Counted from the first letter of the stretch, positions 32,870 to 42,766 are shown. The stretch is DNA of 64,000 nucleotides from Sulfurovum sp. (GCA_026990595.1 JALXCZ010000007.1:19433-83432), one strand, 5' to 3'. Program-made: numbers and translations. The notes: generated by a model not told the origin, from the sequence alone.

Positions 32870-34102
32870 TTACAATTTCCTACACCATTTCAAGAACAAT
32901 CTATCTGGGTTTATTCTCTTATCTATCTCTTTACCTTCTACTATAGACTCTGCCAATATTTCAGCCATCAAAGGAGCAAAGACAAATCCCCGCCCGCCAA
33001 CACCATTGAGTACATAAAGATTATCTATATGTTTAAGCTCTGGCTTTGCCCCTCTTACTATGGCAGGATAGGTCTCTAACATATAAGGCACATCTATCAC
33101 TTTTCCTACCAAAGGAAAGTAATCTTTCGACCCTGCACGCATCCCGCAGAAAGTCTCTTTAAGTACAAAATCACTGCTATCTACCATCTCTTTTGCTCTC
33201 TCTTCAAGACTTTGAAGTGGTTTACCATTACAGACCATACAAGGATTTTTAGCTTTATTGTGTGTAGCACCTAACTTAATAATGCCATCTATATTTGCAG
33301 AGACAGAGATACTTTTATGCATACTCACATCTAGTCTCAATTTGGAGTAGTAGTCTCCACGGCTTCCCCATGTACCTCTTACCCCCATATATCGCATATC
33401 AAAGAGGGTGTTTTGGTATCCTGTTGCTAAGACTATGTTTTTGGCTTGAATTGACTCTTCATTATTCCCCTCGTTCCCACTCTCCTGAGTGGGAATGCAT
33501 ACATTCACTCTCTGTGGTTCAGAACTTTTACTACTCTTTGCATTGTCATATGCATTCCCACGCAGAGCATGGGAACGGGCTTTTACATGCCAAACATTTT
33601 CGCTAAACTCCAGACTCTCCACATCCATCTGCATAAAAGGAACCTGCTCCCAGATAGCCCTGCACATTGCAGGGGCATCACATACCCCTGCTTCATCAAA
33701 TATAAAACTCTCTTTGGCATTAGTAATACCAATGGCTTCTAACTCTTCTTTACTTACCCAGCTGTATTTTGTATGGTTAAAAGGTTCATAAAGTCTGAAT
33801 TTCTCAGCATCTTCTGCATCTTTGGGTATGCGTATAACACCAGTTTGAGAAAAGTGTTCAGGAAAGTGTTTAAGGTAGAAGTCTTTGGCATATTCATAAG
33901 CTTCATTGGTAAGTGTTTGAAGGGGAGAACCTTTACCTATTTTAGGAGAGACAAAAGCCCCGGCAGCCCCACTTCCACCACTGGCAGGCACAGCACTTCT
34001 GTCCACCAAAAGAACCTTTTGTCCTTTTTGCTGCAAAGCATACGCAGCACAACACCCTGCTATACCCGCTCCGATGATGATGGTGTCGTAGGTTTTAGGC
34101 AT
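32870..34102 (-). CDS. FAD-dependent oxidoreductase (MnmC C-terminal-like), with palindromic-repeat insertion
   Basis: DAO-family flavoprotein of 410 aa. The FAD motif is TIIIGAGIAGCCAAYAL (residues 7-23). The cores GVIRIPKD and GMRAGSKDYFPLVGKV plus the C-terminal GVGGRGFVFAPLMAE resemble the oxidase half of MnmC, which finishes mnm5s2U at the tRNA wobble position; a stand-alone oxidase would need a partner methyltransferase elsewhere. Residues ~174-213 do not belong to the fold: they are encoded by two inverted palindromic repeats inserted in frame. Glycine oxidase is an alternative identity. Confidence 0.78.
   Translation of the reverse strand: MPKTYDTIIIGAGIAGCCAAYALQQKGQKVLLVDRSAVPASGGSGAAGAFVSPKIGKGSPLQTLTNEAYEYAKDFYLKHFPEHFSQTGVIRIPKDAEDAEKFRLYEPFNHTKYSWVSKEELEAIGITNAKESFIFDEAGVCDAPAMCRAIWEQVPFMQMDVESLEFSENVWHVKARSHALRGNAYDNAKSSKSSEPQRVNVCIPTQESGNEGNNEESIQAKNIVLATGYQNTLFDMRYMGVRGTWGSRGDYYSKLRLDVSMHKSISVSANIDGIIKLGATHNKAKNPCMVCNGKPLQSLEERAKEMVDSSDFVLKETFCGMRAGSKDYFPLVGKVIDVPYMLETYPAIVRGAKPELKHIDNLYVLNGVGGRGFVFAPLMAEILAESIVEGKEIDKRINPDRLFLKWCRKL
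33470..33580. repeat. Palindromic repeat family B pair inserted in a coding sequence
   Basis: Copy B1 (33470-33502) reads CTCGTTCCCAC, loop, GTGGGAATGCATAC. Copy B2 (33549-33580) is its inverted counterpart, TATGCATTCCCAC, loop, ATGGGAACGGGC. The 46-bp spacer is also in frame. Related sequence B3 lies at 36185-36213. The insertion adds about 40 residues to the oxidoreductase without a stop. Confidence 0.85.
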
Positions 34103-34107
34103 ATGAC

Positions 34108-36156
34108 CTAAACCGTAATCTCTTTAATATCTGCTATATTTTTAAATGTCTTATACACAGACCCAATCGTATGTAAACGGTTATTCTTCAACATTTCGTC
34201 TTCTGTATTGACCATCACATCATCAAAATATCCATCAAGCTCACGCTTGAGTCCAAAAAGAGCTTCGAGTTGTGTTTTGTAGTCCGGGTAGTCTTGGTTA
34301 ATGACTTTTTCATAGGCATCGTAGAGGGTGACTTCTGCATCCTCCTTAAAGCATGTAGTATCTATGCTCAAGTCTGCATCCAGATCTACATCTTTAGAGA
34401 TGTTGGCTACACGTTTGAAGGTAGAAAACTGCTCTTTAAAGGTATCTGAAGAGACAATATCATTCAGCGCAACTACTTTTTTAGCTATCTCGTTGATATC
34501 TCTCTCGCCGGATGCCAATACTGCAGCAATAACCGACGGGTTTGCATCAAGTGATTTGTAAATACGCTCTATCATAAAATCTGTCAATAATTTCGTATCA
34601 AAATCATTATAGGTATCTTTCAGCAGGACAATGACATCATCTATGTTAAATGCCAAGTCATACTCGGTGACAATACGCACAATACCGTTCACTGCACGAC
34701 GCAATGCGAATGGGTCTTTGCTTCCTGTAGGTATCATCCCCACAGAAAAAAGTCCCATAAGTGTGTCAAGTTTTGCAGACATTGCCACAATAGAGGAGAA
34801 GATGGAACTTGGCAACTGCGCACCCTCACCTACAGGCATATACTGCTCTTTAATGGCAGTGTAAACCAACTCATCTTCTCCCAGTGCTTTGGCATAGTAA
34901 TAGCCCATCAGCCCTTGGAGTTCGGTAAACTCGTAGACCATCTCAGACATGAGGTCAGCTTTGGCAAGATTGACTGCTCTGTCCATCAGTTTTTCTAGTT
35001 CTGCATTGTTTTTCCCAGTTTGTGCTTCTACTTTCTCCATATAGAGCCCTAGCAGACGTGTAGCAATGTTTTTCTCTCTTACTATCTTATCTGCCAATGT
35101 ACCAAGACCATCGATGAACTGTACTTTTTCAAGCCCATCGGTACTGAGTCCATTTTTCAAGTCATTTTTGTAGAAAAAGAGTCCATCTGCTAGACGTGGC
35201 TTAAGTACACGTTCATTTCCTGCCACTACTTTAGAGTAGTCATCTGTGTACGCATTGGAAACCACTACAAACTTGTTGGCTATCTTACCACCCTCAAATA
35301 CAGGGAAATAACGCTGATGCTCTTTCATAGAGGTAATGATGACTTCAGGTGGAAGCTCTAAGAAAAGCTCATCAAATGTACCTACTAAAGCTTTAGGATT
35401 TTCAGTAATCGCCACGACTTCAGCAAGTAAAGCATTGTCACGTTCTATAACGATGTTATGCTCAGCCTCTAGCGCATCAAACTCTGCCAAGATAACTGCT
35501 TCACGTTCGCTAGGCTGAAGCATCACAGCACCCTCTTTGAGAATATCCTCATAGGCATCAATATTTGGTACTTCTACTGCATCATAACTTACCATACGGT
35601 GTACATAGGTTTTTGTATCTGACTGCACACCATAGAGTTCTACAGGTACAGAGCTTTCACCCATACGTACCTGAAGCCATCGAATAGGACGGATAAACTC
35701 ATCACTTCTGTCTCCCCATCGCATCATCTTTCCAAATGCCATAGAGCCGATCCATTTTTCTATCATCTCCTGAAGAAGAGAAGCTGTCTGGGCACCTTTT
35801 TCTTCTTTTTTGAAATACAGTACCTCTTTGCCATTTTTCTCACCACGTCCAAGTTCGTCAAAACTCACACCACATTTACGGGCAAACCCTTGGGCTGCTT
35901 TGGTAGGTTCACCATCTTTAAGTGCAGCCACCATTGGCGGACCGAAAAACTCAACTGTCGCGTCTGCTTGGCTTACAGGCATAGCAGAATGCTTAAGTAC
36001 CAATCTTCTAGGGGTATAAATAAAGTCAAAGTCATTGGCTAAATTATATTCACCAAGTATCTTTGTCCATGATTTTTCAATGTTAGCTACGATTTTAAGT
36101 AGTGGTATCGCGGGTAGTTCTTCTACACCTATTTCGATAAGTAGTGGTTGTGTCAT
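34108..36156 (-). CDS. glyS: Glycine--tRNA ligase beta subunit
   Basis: Beta chain of the heterotetrameric (alpha2beta2) glycyl-tRNA synthetase, 682 aa. It starts MTQPLLIEIGVEELPA, the standard GlyS N-terminus; a longer in-frame start at 36204 runs into a palindromic repeat and is rejected. Motifs include FGPPMVAALKDGEPTKAAQG, MRWGDRSDEFIRPIRW and GSKDPFALRRAVNGIVRI. The anticodon-binding domain is C-terminal. glyQ is not nearby. The gap to the downstream oxidoreductase is 5 bp. Confidence 0.97.
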   Translation of the reverse strand: MTQPLLIEIGVEELPAIPLLKIVANIEKSWTKILGEYNLANDFDFIYTPRRLVLKHSAMPVSQADATVEFFGPPMVAALKDGEPTKAAQGFARKCGVSFDELGRGEKNGKEVLYFKKEEKGAQTASLLQEMIEKWIGSMAFGKMMRWGDRSDEFIRPIRWLQVRMGESSVPVELYGVQSDTKTYVHRMVSYDAVEVPNIDAYEDILKEGAVMLQPSEREAVILAEFDALEAEHNIVIERDNALLAEVVAITENPKALVGTFDELFLELPPEVIITSMKEHQRYFPVFEGGKIANKFVVVSNAYTDDYSKVVAGNERVLKPRLADGLFFYKNDLKNGLSTDGLEKVQFIDGLGTLADKIVREKNIATRLLGLYMEKVEAQTGKNNAELEKLMDRAVNLAKADLMSEMVYEFTELQGLMGYYYAKALGEDELVYTAIKEQYMPVGEGAQLPSSIFSSIVAMSAKLDTLMGLFSVGMIPTGSKDPFALRRAVNGIVRIVTEYDLAFNIDDVIVLLKDTYNDFDTKLLTDFMIERIYKSLDANPSVIAAVLASGERDINEIAKKVVALNDIVSSDTFKEQFSTFKRVANISKDVDLDADLSIDTTCFKEDAEVTLYDAYEKVINQDYPDYKTQLEALFGLKRELDGYFDDVMVNTEDEMLKNNRLHTIGSVYKTFKNIADIKEITV

Positions 36157-36184
36157 GTGGATGATCCTAATAAGTAACGTCACC

Positions 36185-36213
36185 CTCGTTCCTATGCAAA
36201 GCATGGGAACGAG
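36185..36213. repeat. Palindromic repeat family B, single copy
   Basis: CTCGTTCC, then TATGCAAAGCAT, then GGGAACGAG forms a stem-loop just upstream of glyS and downstream of the small membrane-protein gene. It shares the CTCGTTCC/GGGAACGAG ends with the pair inside the oxidoreductase gene. Confidence 0.7.
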
Positions 36214-36254
36214 AAAATTGACAATATTTTATCTAAAAGTTGGTAAATAGGGGG

Positions 36255-36449
36255 TTAGTCTTTTGTAGTGGTCTTATCTTCCTTCTTTTCAGACCTATCA
36301 AAAACATAGTCCTCTTCATACTCATCTACAAGGTCTTTACGTCTCTGCTCTTCATCAAACTTGGAAAGAAAGTTATTTCTAATGATTGTAAAGGTCATAA
36401 AAGAAAAGGCAATGGCTACAAAAATATAGAAGTAATCTCCAAATGACAT
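36255..36449 (-). CDS. Small single-pass membrane protein (64 aa)
   Basis: One hydrophobic helix near the N-terminus (residues 5-22: DYFYIFVAIAFSFMTFTI), followed by a highly charged cytoplasmic tail ending in DKTTTKD. It starts exactly where trmL ends (0-bp gap, same strand), which supports it as a real gene. No family recognised. Confidence 0.65.
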   Translation of the reverse strand: MSFGDYFYIFVAIAFSFMTFTIIRNNFLSKFDEEQRRKDLVDEYEEDYVFDRSEKKEDKTTTKD

Positions 36450-36944
36450 CTATTTATCCTCTAACGTATTGGCTATGGTGATCTTCTCAAAGCCTTCATA
36501 ATTCTGACGCAAGGCATCATAGACAACTACTCCTACACTCACTCCAAGATTCAAACTTCTCCCTTTACCACCCATAGGGATGGTAATACACTGTTCAGGA
36601 TGTGCAAGAAGCACTTTTTCATCTATACCTCTTGTTTCCGCACCAAATAGAATATGATCACCTTTTTTAAAAGGAGCATTGAAGTAAAGATTGTCTGTTT
36701 TGGTTGTACCCATATAAGAGTTTTTACCTATAGGATACTCTTTTAAATAATCATCAAAACTTTCCCATACTACCAGATTAAGGTATTTCCAGTAGTCCAG
36801 CCCTGCACGTTTGACAGCTTTGTCATCGATGTCAAAGCCTAGAGGTTTAATGAGATGGAGTGTTGCTCCTAGATTTACACATAGTCTACCTATGGTACCT
36901 GTATTTTGGGGGATTTGAGGTTCAACTAATACAATATTAAACAT
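36450..36944 (-). CDS. trmL: tRNA (cytidine(34)-2'-O)-methyltransferase
   Basis: SPOUT-class knotted methyltransferase of 164 aa that modifies the wobble base of certain tRNA-Leu. N-terminal FNIVLVEPQIPQNTGTIGRL and C-terminal IPMGGKGRSLNLGVSVGVVV are the TrmL signatures; FGAETRGIDE is the motif II loop. A ~128-bp structured repeat begins 26 bp upstream of the ATG. Confidence 0.93.
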   Translation of the reverse strand: MFNIVLVEPQIPQNTGTIGRLCVNLGATLHLIKPLGFDIDDKAVKRAGLDYWKYLNLVVWESFDDYLKEYPIGKNSYMGTTKTDNLYFNAPFKKGDHILFGAETRGIDEKVLLAHPEQCITIPMGGKGRSLNLGVSVGVVVYDALRQNYEGFEKITIANTLEDK

Positions 36945-36969
36945 GAAGTATCCTTATTTCTTTTCCAAT

Positions 36970-37097
36970 AATCGCACGATAGTGCGCCTTGTCGTGGCGA
37001 ACGCCCTTGAAAGCGGAGCGATTCGAGAGCCACGACGATTTTTTGCTTCGTTTTTTCAAAAAAAATGAAGAGAGAAACAACGCCTCAATTCAAATAC
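36970..37097. repeat. Structured dispersed repeat, copy C1 (upstream of trmL)
   Basis: About 128 bp, roughly three-quarters identical to 60438-60566. Stem 1 is CGCAC-GATA-GTGCG at 36973-36986. Stem 2 is GTCGTGGC (36991-36998) with GCCACGAC (37029-37036), enclosing a nearly invariant segment containing CCCTTGAAAGCGGAGCGATT. A T-run and an A-run follow on the plus strand. It occupies most of the gap between purU and trmL. Confidence 0.85.
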
Positions 37098-37118
37098 AAG
37101 GAAGTTAAAGAGAACCAA

Positions 37119-37955
37119 TTAAAATATTACAGTCTTATTGCCATTGACAAAAACTCTGTCATGCAGTACTAATGCCAATGCACGGGAAAGTACTATCTTC
37201 TCTCCGTCTCGTCCGGCACGTTGCATATCTTTCCATGAAAGACGGTGGTTTACAGGGATGACATCCTGTGCTATAATCGGTCCTTCATCCAGATCATTGG
37301 TAACATAATGTGCTGTTGCACCAATGATCTTTACCCCTCGTTCATAAGCCTGTTTATAAGGATTGGCTCCTATGAATGCGGGGAGAAAGGAGTGGTGGAT
37401 ATTAATGATCTTTTGATCATAGACTTTTACAAATGTTGAGGTCAGGATACGCATATACTTGGCAAGAACGATGTAATCAAAACTATACCGATCAATACAC
37501 TCCATTACTTTTGCCTCATGCTTTTCTCTGCTCAACCCCTCAGCAGGAACATGGAAAAAGGGAATATCAAAACGTTCAACCAGTTCTCTTAATGTATTAT
37601 GATTACCGATCACACACTCTATCTTGGCACCCAATTCACCATCTGCATGACGGATCAGAATATCTCCTAAAGCATGAGACTCTTTCGTGACCATAAGTAC
37701 AATCTTTTTATCTTTGGGCTCGATAACCCTTATATGTGCCTCTTTTGGTGTAATAGCATGAAGTTCTGCAAGCAACTCTTCTATATCAAATATTCCTGAG
37801 ACTATGGTACGCATAAAGAAACGTTTATGCTCTTTATCTACAAATTCACGGTTATTATCTATATTCAGCCCTCTGTCATAAAAAACTTTGGAGATATTAT
37901 AGACCAACCCTTTTGCATCTTTACAGTCTATTAAAACTCTCGCTCTTTTTTCCAT
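37119..37955 (-). CDS. purU: Formyltetrahydrofolate deformylase
   Basis: Releases formate from 10-formyl-THF to balance one-carbon units and supply formate to purine synthesis. It has 278 aa. The N-terminal ACT domain is residues 4-80 (RVLIDCKDAKGLVYNISKVF). The formyltransferase core includes GNHNTLRELVERFDIPFFHV and the catalytic INIHHSFLPAFIGANPY; the late motif is ATAHYVTNDLDEGPII. A TATAAT box lies at 37997-37992 on the minus strand. Confidence 0.95.
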   Translation of the reverse strand: MEKRARVLIDCKDAKGLVYNISKVFYDRGLNIDNNREFVDKEHKRFFMRTIVSGIFDIEELLAELHAITPKEAHIRVIEPKDKKIVLMVTKESHALGDILIRHADGELGAKIECVIGNHNTLRELVERFDIPFFHVPAEGLSREKHEAKVMECIDRYSFDYIVLAKYMRILTSTFVKVYDQKIINIHHSFLPAFIGANPYKQAYERGVKIIGATAHYVTNDLDEGPIIAQDVIPVNHRLSWKDMQRAGRDGEKIVLSRALALVLHDRVFVNGNKTVIF

Positions 37956-37992
37956 TTTTCCCTCTTTCCCTGCTTTTAAAAAATTATCAAAA

Positions 37993-39147
37993 TTATAGCA
38001 CTTTTTCTTTCAACTCTTTTATTTTCTGTTCCGTTCTTCTTTCAAGCTCTTCTCCTAAAGCCTTACCGCTAAACCCTTCTTCCAGCAATTCAGTGGGTGT
38101 CACACCTCTGTCAAACACGCTATCCCATACATTTAGACTTTTTGCAATACGTATAACTTCAGGATGCCAGTTACCTGCATATTCCATGATCGGCTCTTTT
38201 AAGGACTGACGGGCGACAAAAGTACACGTTACTTTTACAGGCAATGCAACATCAGTTACTTTTTTATAGTAACTGTTGGGAGCACCTATACTTTCAAGTA
38301 TCTTATAAATATCTGTTTTAAAATAATTTCTGGAGATAAAAAGAAAATAGTAAGGTCTCAGTTTTTCCATAAAGCACTTTTGACTCTTTTGTAAAACCCT
38401 TCCTAACTGTATAAAGTTTCCTTTACTGACCTCTTCGCCAAAGAGATGATTCGCAATTCCCAAAGCAAAAAGGTAATAAAGTCCGTAATGCAGATAGGAA
38501 GCTCTGAACATCTTTTCAAACTCTCTGAAGATACGTTCTTTAGGTAGATCATCAAGCCTAATATTCTGACAAAGTCGGCAACTTTCACTCTCTACTTTAA
38601 ATCCGAGTCGTGCAGCAAACTGCATAGCTCGAAGCACACGAAGAGAATCTTCTGTAAAAGAGCTTTTGTCAACCACTCTAAGTATTCTGTTCTCCAGATC
38701 ATCCAAGCCTTGCCAGAAATCCAATATCTCTTCATTCTGAATATCATACATCAAGGCATTGACTGTAAAATCACGTCTTTTTGAAGCCTCTTTTTCCTTT
38801 TTTGCCAAAGTAACTTCAAAGCCTTTATGCCCAGTTCCCACTTTCGTTTCTAAACGCGGAAGGGAAAAATCTATTTCTTTGTATTTGTAGACAAAAAAAC
38901 TTTTTCCTACCCCTTGCCCACCCAAATAATGCATCGCACTTTCAAAATCTTCTACAGAGATACCAAAACACTCTATGTCATAATCATTGCACTCCTGTCC
39001 CAGTAAATGGTCACGCACCGCACCACCTACCACATAACATTTTGCACCATACTGTTCCCAAAGATAATCTGTTACTCTCTTAATATTTTGCAGTTGCTGT
39101 GAATTTGTTTGAGAAAAAAAATTTGGAGAAGTTTTTATTGTGGGCAT
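37993..39147 (-). CDS. cca: CCA tRNA nucleotidyltransferase / poly(A) polymerase family
   Basis: Adds or repairs the 3'-CCA end of tRNAs. It has 384 aa. The nucleotidyltransferase start is YVVGGAVRDHLLGQECNDYD, with the metal-binding Asp pair in YDIE; the RRDFTVNALMYD motif lies near residue 120, and the RNA-binding head DSLRVLRAMQFAARL follows. There is no HD domain. Its end is 38 bp before purU on the same strand. Confidence 0.93.
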   Translation of the reverse strand: MPTIKTSPNFFSQTNSQQLQNIKRVTDYLWEQYGAKCYVVGGAVRDHLLGQECNDYDIECFGISVEDFESAMHYLGGQGVGKSFFVYKYKEIDFSLPRLETKVGTGHKGFEVTLAKKEKEASKRRDFTVNALMYDIQNEEILDFWQGLDDLENRILRVVDKSSFTEDSLRVLRAMQFAARLGFKVESESCRLCQNIRLDDLPKERIFREFEKMFRASYLHYGLYYLFALGIANHLFGEEVSKGNFIQLGRVLQKSQKCFMEKLRPYYFLFISRNYFKTDIYKILESIGAPNSYYKKVTDVALPVKVTCTFVARQSLKEPIMEYAGNWHPEVIRIAKSLNVWDSVFDRGVTPTELLEEGFSGKALGEELERRTEQKIKELKEKVL

Positions 39148-39200
39148 TCTATCCCTTTTATTATAATGAGGGTGGAAAGAAACATACCCCCCCTTATTGA

Positions 39201-40268
39201 CTATCTGCTTGCATAATCCGCAATGATATCACCCATCATGGAACAGGTCACGATCTCCTGGGCATCATAATCCCCTATATCACCGGTTCGGTATCCCTCG
39301 CTCAAAGCTTTTTTGATCGCCTCATCAATTTTCTCTGCTGCCTCTTGCTCATTAAGTGCATAACGCAACATCATACTGGCACTCGAAATGGTTGCCAAAG
39401 GATTGGCGATCCCCTGTCCTGCAATATCCGGTGCTGAACCGTGGATCGGTTCAAACAACCCGACACCCTTACCGGTACTCGCACTTGGCAAAAGCCCAAT
39501 AGAACCGCTTAGCATGCTTGCCGCATCAGAGAGAATATCCCCAAAGATATTTCCGGTCAAGATCACATCAAACTGTTTAGGATCACGGATCAGCTGCATC
39601 GCTGCATTATCTACATACATATGTGAAAGCTCTACTTCAGGGTAGTCTTTCGCAACTTCTTCCACGATCTCTCTCCAAAACTGACTGACTTCAAGTACAT
39701 TGGCTTTATCGACAGAACAGACACGTTTTTCACGTTTCATAGCAATATCAAATGCCACTATCGCAATACGTTTCACTTCTTCTCTTGTATAGATCATTGT
39801 ATTGAATGCTTTATCTTCATGCAACTCTCTTGGCTGACCAAAGTAAATGCCACCGGTAAGTTCACGTACCACCATAATATCTACACCCTGAATGACTGCA
39901 GGTTTCAGACTTGAAGCATTGACCAACTCATCATAGACCATTGCCGGTCTGAGGTTGGCAAAAGTTCCCATCTCTTTACGGAGTCCAAGAAGTCCGGTTT
40001 CTGGTCGTAAATGTCTCTCCAAATTATCCCACTTTGGACCACCAATCGAACCAAAAAGCACTGCATTACACTTTTTCACACCCTGAATTGTCTCTTCAGG
40101 AAGCGGTACACCCGTTTCATCAATTGCCGCACCACCCAAAAGCATCTCTTCATATTTAAGGTTAAACCCTTGTGCTACAGAAACTGCGTCAAGTACTTTG
40201 ATGGCTTCATCAATGATTTCAGGACCAATACCGTCACCTTTAATGACACCTATTCTATAATTTTTCAT
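39201..40268 (-). CDS. leuB: 3-isopropylmalate dehydrogenase
   Basis: Oxidative decarboxylation step of leucine synthesis, 355 aa. N-terminal [17 protein letters not shown]; substrate loop [10 protein letters not shown]; metal-site Asp residues in [11 protein letters not shown] and [15 protein letters not shown]-site [17 protein letters not shown]. It follows leuD after a 3-bp gap in an operon; leuC and leuA are not in this window. Confidence 0.97.
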   Translation of the reverse strand: MKNYRIGVIKGDGIGPEIIDEAIKVLDAVSVAQGFNLKYEEMLLGGAAIDETGVPLPEETIQGVKKCNAVLFGSIGGPKWDNLERHLRPETGLLGLRKEMGTFANLRPAMVYDELVNASSLKPAVIQGVDIMVVRELTGGIYFGQPRELHEDKAFNTMIYTREEVKRIAIVAFDIAMKREKRVCSVDKANVLEVSQFWREIVEEVAKDYPEVELSHMYVDNAAMQLIRDPKQFDVILTGNIFGDILSDAASMLSGSIGLLPSASTGKGVGLFEPIHGSAPDIAGQGIANPLATISSASMMLRYALNEQEAAEKIDEAIKKALSEGYRTGDIGDYDAQEIVTCSMMGDIIADYASR

Positions 40269-40271
40269 ACG

Positions 40272-40769
40272 TTACGCCTTTTGACTTATTTCTTTTTTGG
40301 CAAATTCTATCAATCCGCCTGCATCGACCAATTCCTGCATAAATTCCGGGATCGGTGTAAATTTGTAGGTTTTAGCCTGAGTGACATTGATCACTTCACC
40401 GGCATCCATATCGACTCTTACAGTATCACCTTCGTTGATCTCTGCTGCTTCTGCAAGTTCAAAAATAGGCAATCCCATGTTAAAGGAATTTCTGTAAAAA
40501 ATACGTGCAAATGTAGGAGCAATAATCGCATTGATACCTGCTGCTTTAAGTGCAATGGGTGCATGCTCACGACTTGAACCGCAACCAAAATTCTCACCTG
40601 CTACGATGATGTCACCTTCACTCATTTTAGAAGCAAATTCAGGGTCTGCATCTTCCATAACATGTTTCGCCAATTGGCTTGGTTCACTTGTATTAAGATA
40701 TCTTGCTGCGATAATAAGATCTGTATCGATATTATCACCAAATTTCCAAACTTTACCTTGCAAAGTCAA
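40272..40769 (-). CDS. leuD: 3-isopropylmalate dehydratase small subunit
   Basis: The swivelling small subunit of isopropylmalate isomerase, 165 aa, the short LeuD type. WKFGDNIDTDLIIAARYL (8-25) and the substrate-binding FGCGSSREHAP (about 60-70) are clear. It is first in a leuD-leuB operon under a TATAAT-CGCG promoter. Confidence 0.96.
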   Translation of the reverse strand: MTLQGKVWKFGDNIDTDLIIAARYLNTSEPSQLAKHVMEDADPEFASKMSEGDIIVAGENFGCGSSREHAPIALKAAGINAIIAPTFARIFYRNSFNMGLPIFELAEAAEINEGDTVRVDMDAGEVINVTQAKTYKFTPIPEFMQELVDAGGLIEFAKKEISQKA

Positions 40770-40800
40770 TCCTTATATAAGAGGTTATCCTCTTTAAAAT

Positions 40801-40820
40801 TTTCGCGATTATAGCTAAAA
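40801..40820 (-). promoter_or_regulatory. leuD promoter, identical core to pyrH promoter
   Basis: On the minus strand TATAAT (40813-40808) is followed by CGCGAAA. The 20-nt plus-strand sequence 40801-40820 is identical to 53941-53960 ahead of pyrH. The start lies about 32 bp before the leuD ATG. Confidence 0.55.
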
Positions 40821-40866
40821 AAACAGAATTTGCCAAATTTTGTACCATTTTCTAATAGAATTTCGG

Positions 40867-40872
40867 TATAAT
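40867..40872 (+). promoter_or_regulatory. rpoD promoter -10 box
   Basis: TATAAT in CGGTATAATCC, 52 bp before the rpoD TTG start. AAGGA 6 nt before that TTG is the RBS. No -35 is obvious. Confidence 0.45.
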
Positions 40873-40924
40873 CCACCTTAATAACAACTTAGAGATATTT
40901 CATCTCAAAACTCAAGGATTTATA

Positions 40925-42763
40925 TTGGCAGCAAAAGATAGTATGAAAAATATAGAAGCACTCTTAAAGTCTAAGAAAAAAGGGGATGTCGTTACTCTTG
41001 AGAATATCGCAAAAGAGTTTGGCAAACAGCCTACTGCTGCCCAGGCGAAGAAAATACATAAACTGGCAACTGATGCCAAAGTAGAGATCATCTCAGCCTC
41101 TGAATATGCAAAATATCTTACAGAGAAAGAAGCAAAGAAACGTGCAGATGCAAGAAAAAAACTTGCTGAGGGTGAGGGAGAAGATGAATTTGATCTTCAT
41201 AAAGAAAAAGAGCTTCTGGAGTGGAGCCGTTCTGACTCTCCCGTAAGGATGTACCTGCGTGAAATGGGGAAAATACCGCTTCTTACAAAAGAGGAGGAGG
41301 TTGACCTCTCCATGCGTATTGAAGAGGGAGAAGATATCATCATCGATGCGATCTGTTCTGTTCCTTACCTTATAGGATATATCTTAAACTATAAAGAACC
41401 TCTGCTTAACCGTGAAAGACGTGTAAAAGAGCTTTTTAAAAGCTTTGAAGATGACAAGGGTGATACAGAGGACGAGGCAGAGGGAGATGGTGCAGACACT
41501 GCCCCCAAAGATGATAAACGTGTCAAGCAGGTTATAGAGAGTTTTAAGAGACTTGAAAAAGCAAAAAAAGAGTGGATGAGATCACGTGATGAACTTGATA
41601 CGTTCATGGCTACGGAAACTGACCCTGTAAAAATTCTTCATGAGCGTCTCAAGATCGCATTTAAAAAAGGTCAGCTTAAAGCCGCTCTTCTTGACCTTGG
41701 ACCAACCTCAAAACTTATTAATGAACTGGTAAAAGCCATGGAGACCGCACTGACTTCTGATGACAGTTTTGACAAGGAATTAAAAAGACTTGAATACAAA
41801 CTCCCTCTCTTTAATGATACATTAAGAGAGAATCATCAAAAGATCCTCAGCAATATCATCAATATGGATAAAGATGATATCATCGATGCAGTACCTGAAA
41901 CAACCATGGTCAGTACGTATGTGGAGATCAAAAAACTTTTTGAAACAAGAGAAGCATCTAAAGGCGGATTTGATCTCAGCGAAGAGAAACTCCAAGATAT
42001 TCTTGGGCAGATACGCCAGGGGAAAGCCAAGTCAGAAGTAGCCAAAACACGTATGGCAAAGTCTAACCTTAGATTGGTTGTATCTATTGCAAAAAGATAT
42101 ACAAACCGTGGACTTCCATTCCTTGACCTTATCCAAGAGGGTAACATCGGACTTATGAAAGCGGTTGACAAGTTTGAATATGAAAAAGGGTACAAGTTCT
42201 CTACCTACGCAACATGGTGGATCCGTCAGGCCATTTCTCGTGCCATTGCCGATCAGGCAAGAACTATTCGTATCCCTATCCACATGATCGAAACGATTAA
42301 CCGTATCAACAAGATCATCAGAAAACACCTTCAAGAGACAGGAAAAGAGCCAGATCTAGACACTATTGCCCAAGAAGTTGGTCTTTCAGTTGATAAAGTT
42401 AAGAACGTTATCAAAATCACTAAAGAGCCTGTATCGTTAGAGACACCCGTAGGTGATGAAGATGATGGTAGATTTGGTGACTTCATCGAAGACAAAACTA
42501 CACTCAGCCCGACAGATGTTGTACTTAAAGATGACCTCAACAACCAAATTGATGATGTTCTAGACCAGTTGAACGAAAGAGAAAAAGCCGTTATCCGTAT
42601 GCGTTTTGGTCTGCTTGAAGACGAGAGTGACAGAACACTGGAAGAGATTGGTAAAGAACTCTCTGTAACACGTGAAAGAGTAAGACAGATAGAATCATCT
42701 GCTATCAAAAAACTTAAACACCCTAAGGTTGGGCGTAAGCTTAAGAACTATATTGAGGAATAG
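40925..42763 (+). CDS. rpoD: RNA polymerase sigma-70 factor
   Basis: Primary sigma factor of 612 aa. Residues 1-60 are region 1.1-like, [18 protein letters not shown] is region 1.2, and a long non-conserved acidic insert lies between 1.2 and 2. Region 2 contains [20 protein letters not shown] for -10 recognition; region 4 contains [20 protein letters not shown] for -35 recognition. The start is TTG with AAGGA upstream. It heads a plus-strand run with the MoCF-domain gene 3 bp after it. Confidence 0.97.
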   Translation: MAAKDSMKNIEALLKSKKKGDVVTLENIAKEFGKQPTAAQAKKIHKLATDAKVEIISASEYAKYLTEKEAKKRADARKKLAEGEGEDEFDLHKEKELLEWSRSDSPVRMYLREMGKIPLLTKEEEVDLSMRIEEGEDIIIDAICSVPYLIGYILNYKEPLLNRERRVKELFKSFEDDKGDTEDEAEGDGADTAPKDDKRVKQVIESFKRLEKAKKEWMRSRDELDTFMATETDPVKILHERLKIAFKKGQLKAALLDLGPTSKLINELVKAMETALTSDDSFDKELKRLEYKLPLFNDTLRENHQKILSNIINMDKDDIIDAVPETTMVSTYVEIKKLFETREASKGGFDLSEEKLQDILGQIRQGKAKSEVAKTRMAKSNLRLVVSIAKRYTNRGLPFLDLIQEGNIGLMKAVDKFEYEKGYKFSTYATWWIRQAISRAIADQARTIRIPIHMIETINRINKIIRKHLQETGKEPDLDTIAQEVGLSVDKVKNVIKITKEPVSLETPVGDEDDGRFGDFIEDKTTLSPTDVVLKDDLNNQIDDVLDQLNEREKAVIRMRFGLLEDESDRTLEEIGKELSVTRERVRQIESSAIKKLKHPKVGRKLKNYIEE

Positions 42764-42766
42764 ACT

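Noticed and set aside
36157..36204. Longer N-terminus for glyS starting at 36204
   Set aside because: The added 16 residues come from a palindromic repeat and the family start MTQPLLIEIG fits 36156.
36958..37118. Possible tRNA gene between purU and trmL
   Set aside because: The stems do not form a cloverleaf and no GTTCGA-type T-arm or CCA end is found; it is the structured repeat instead.
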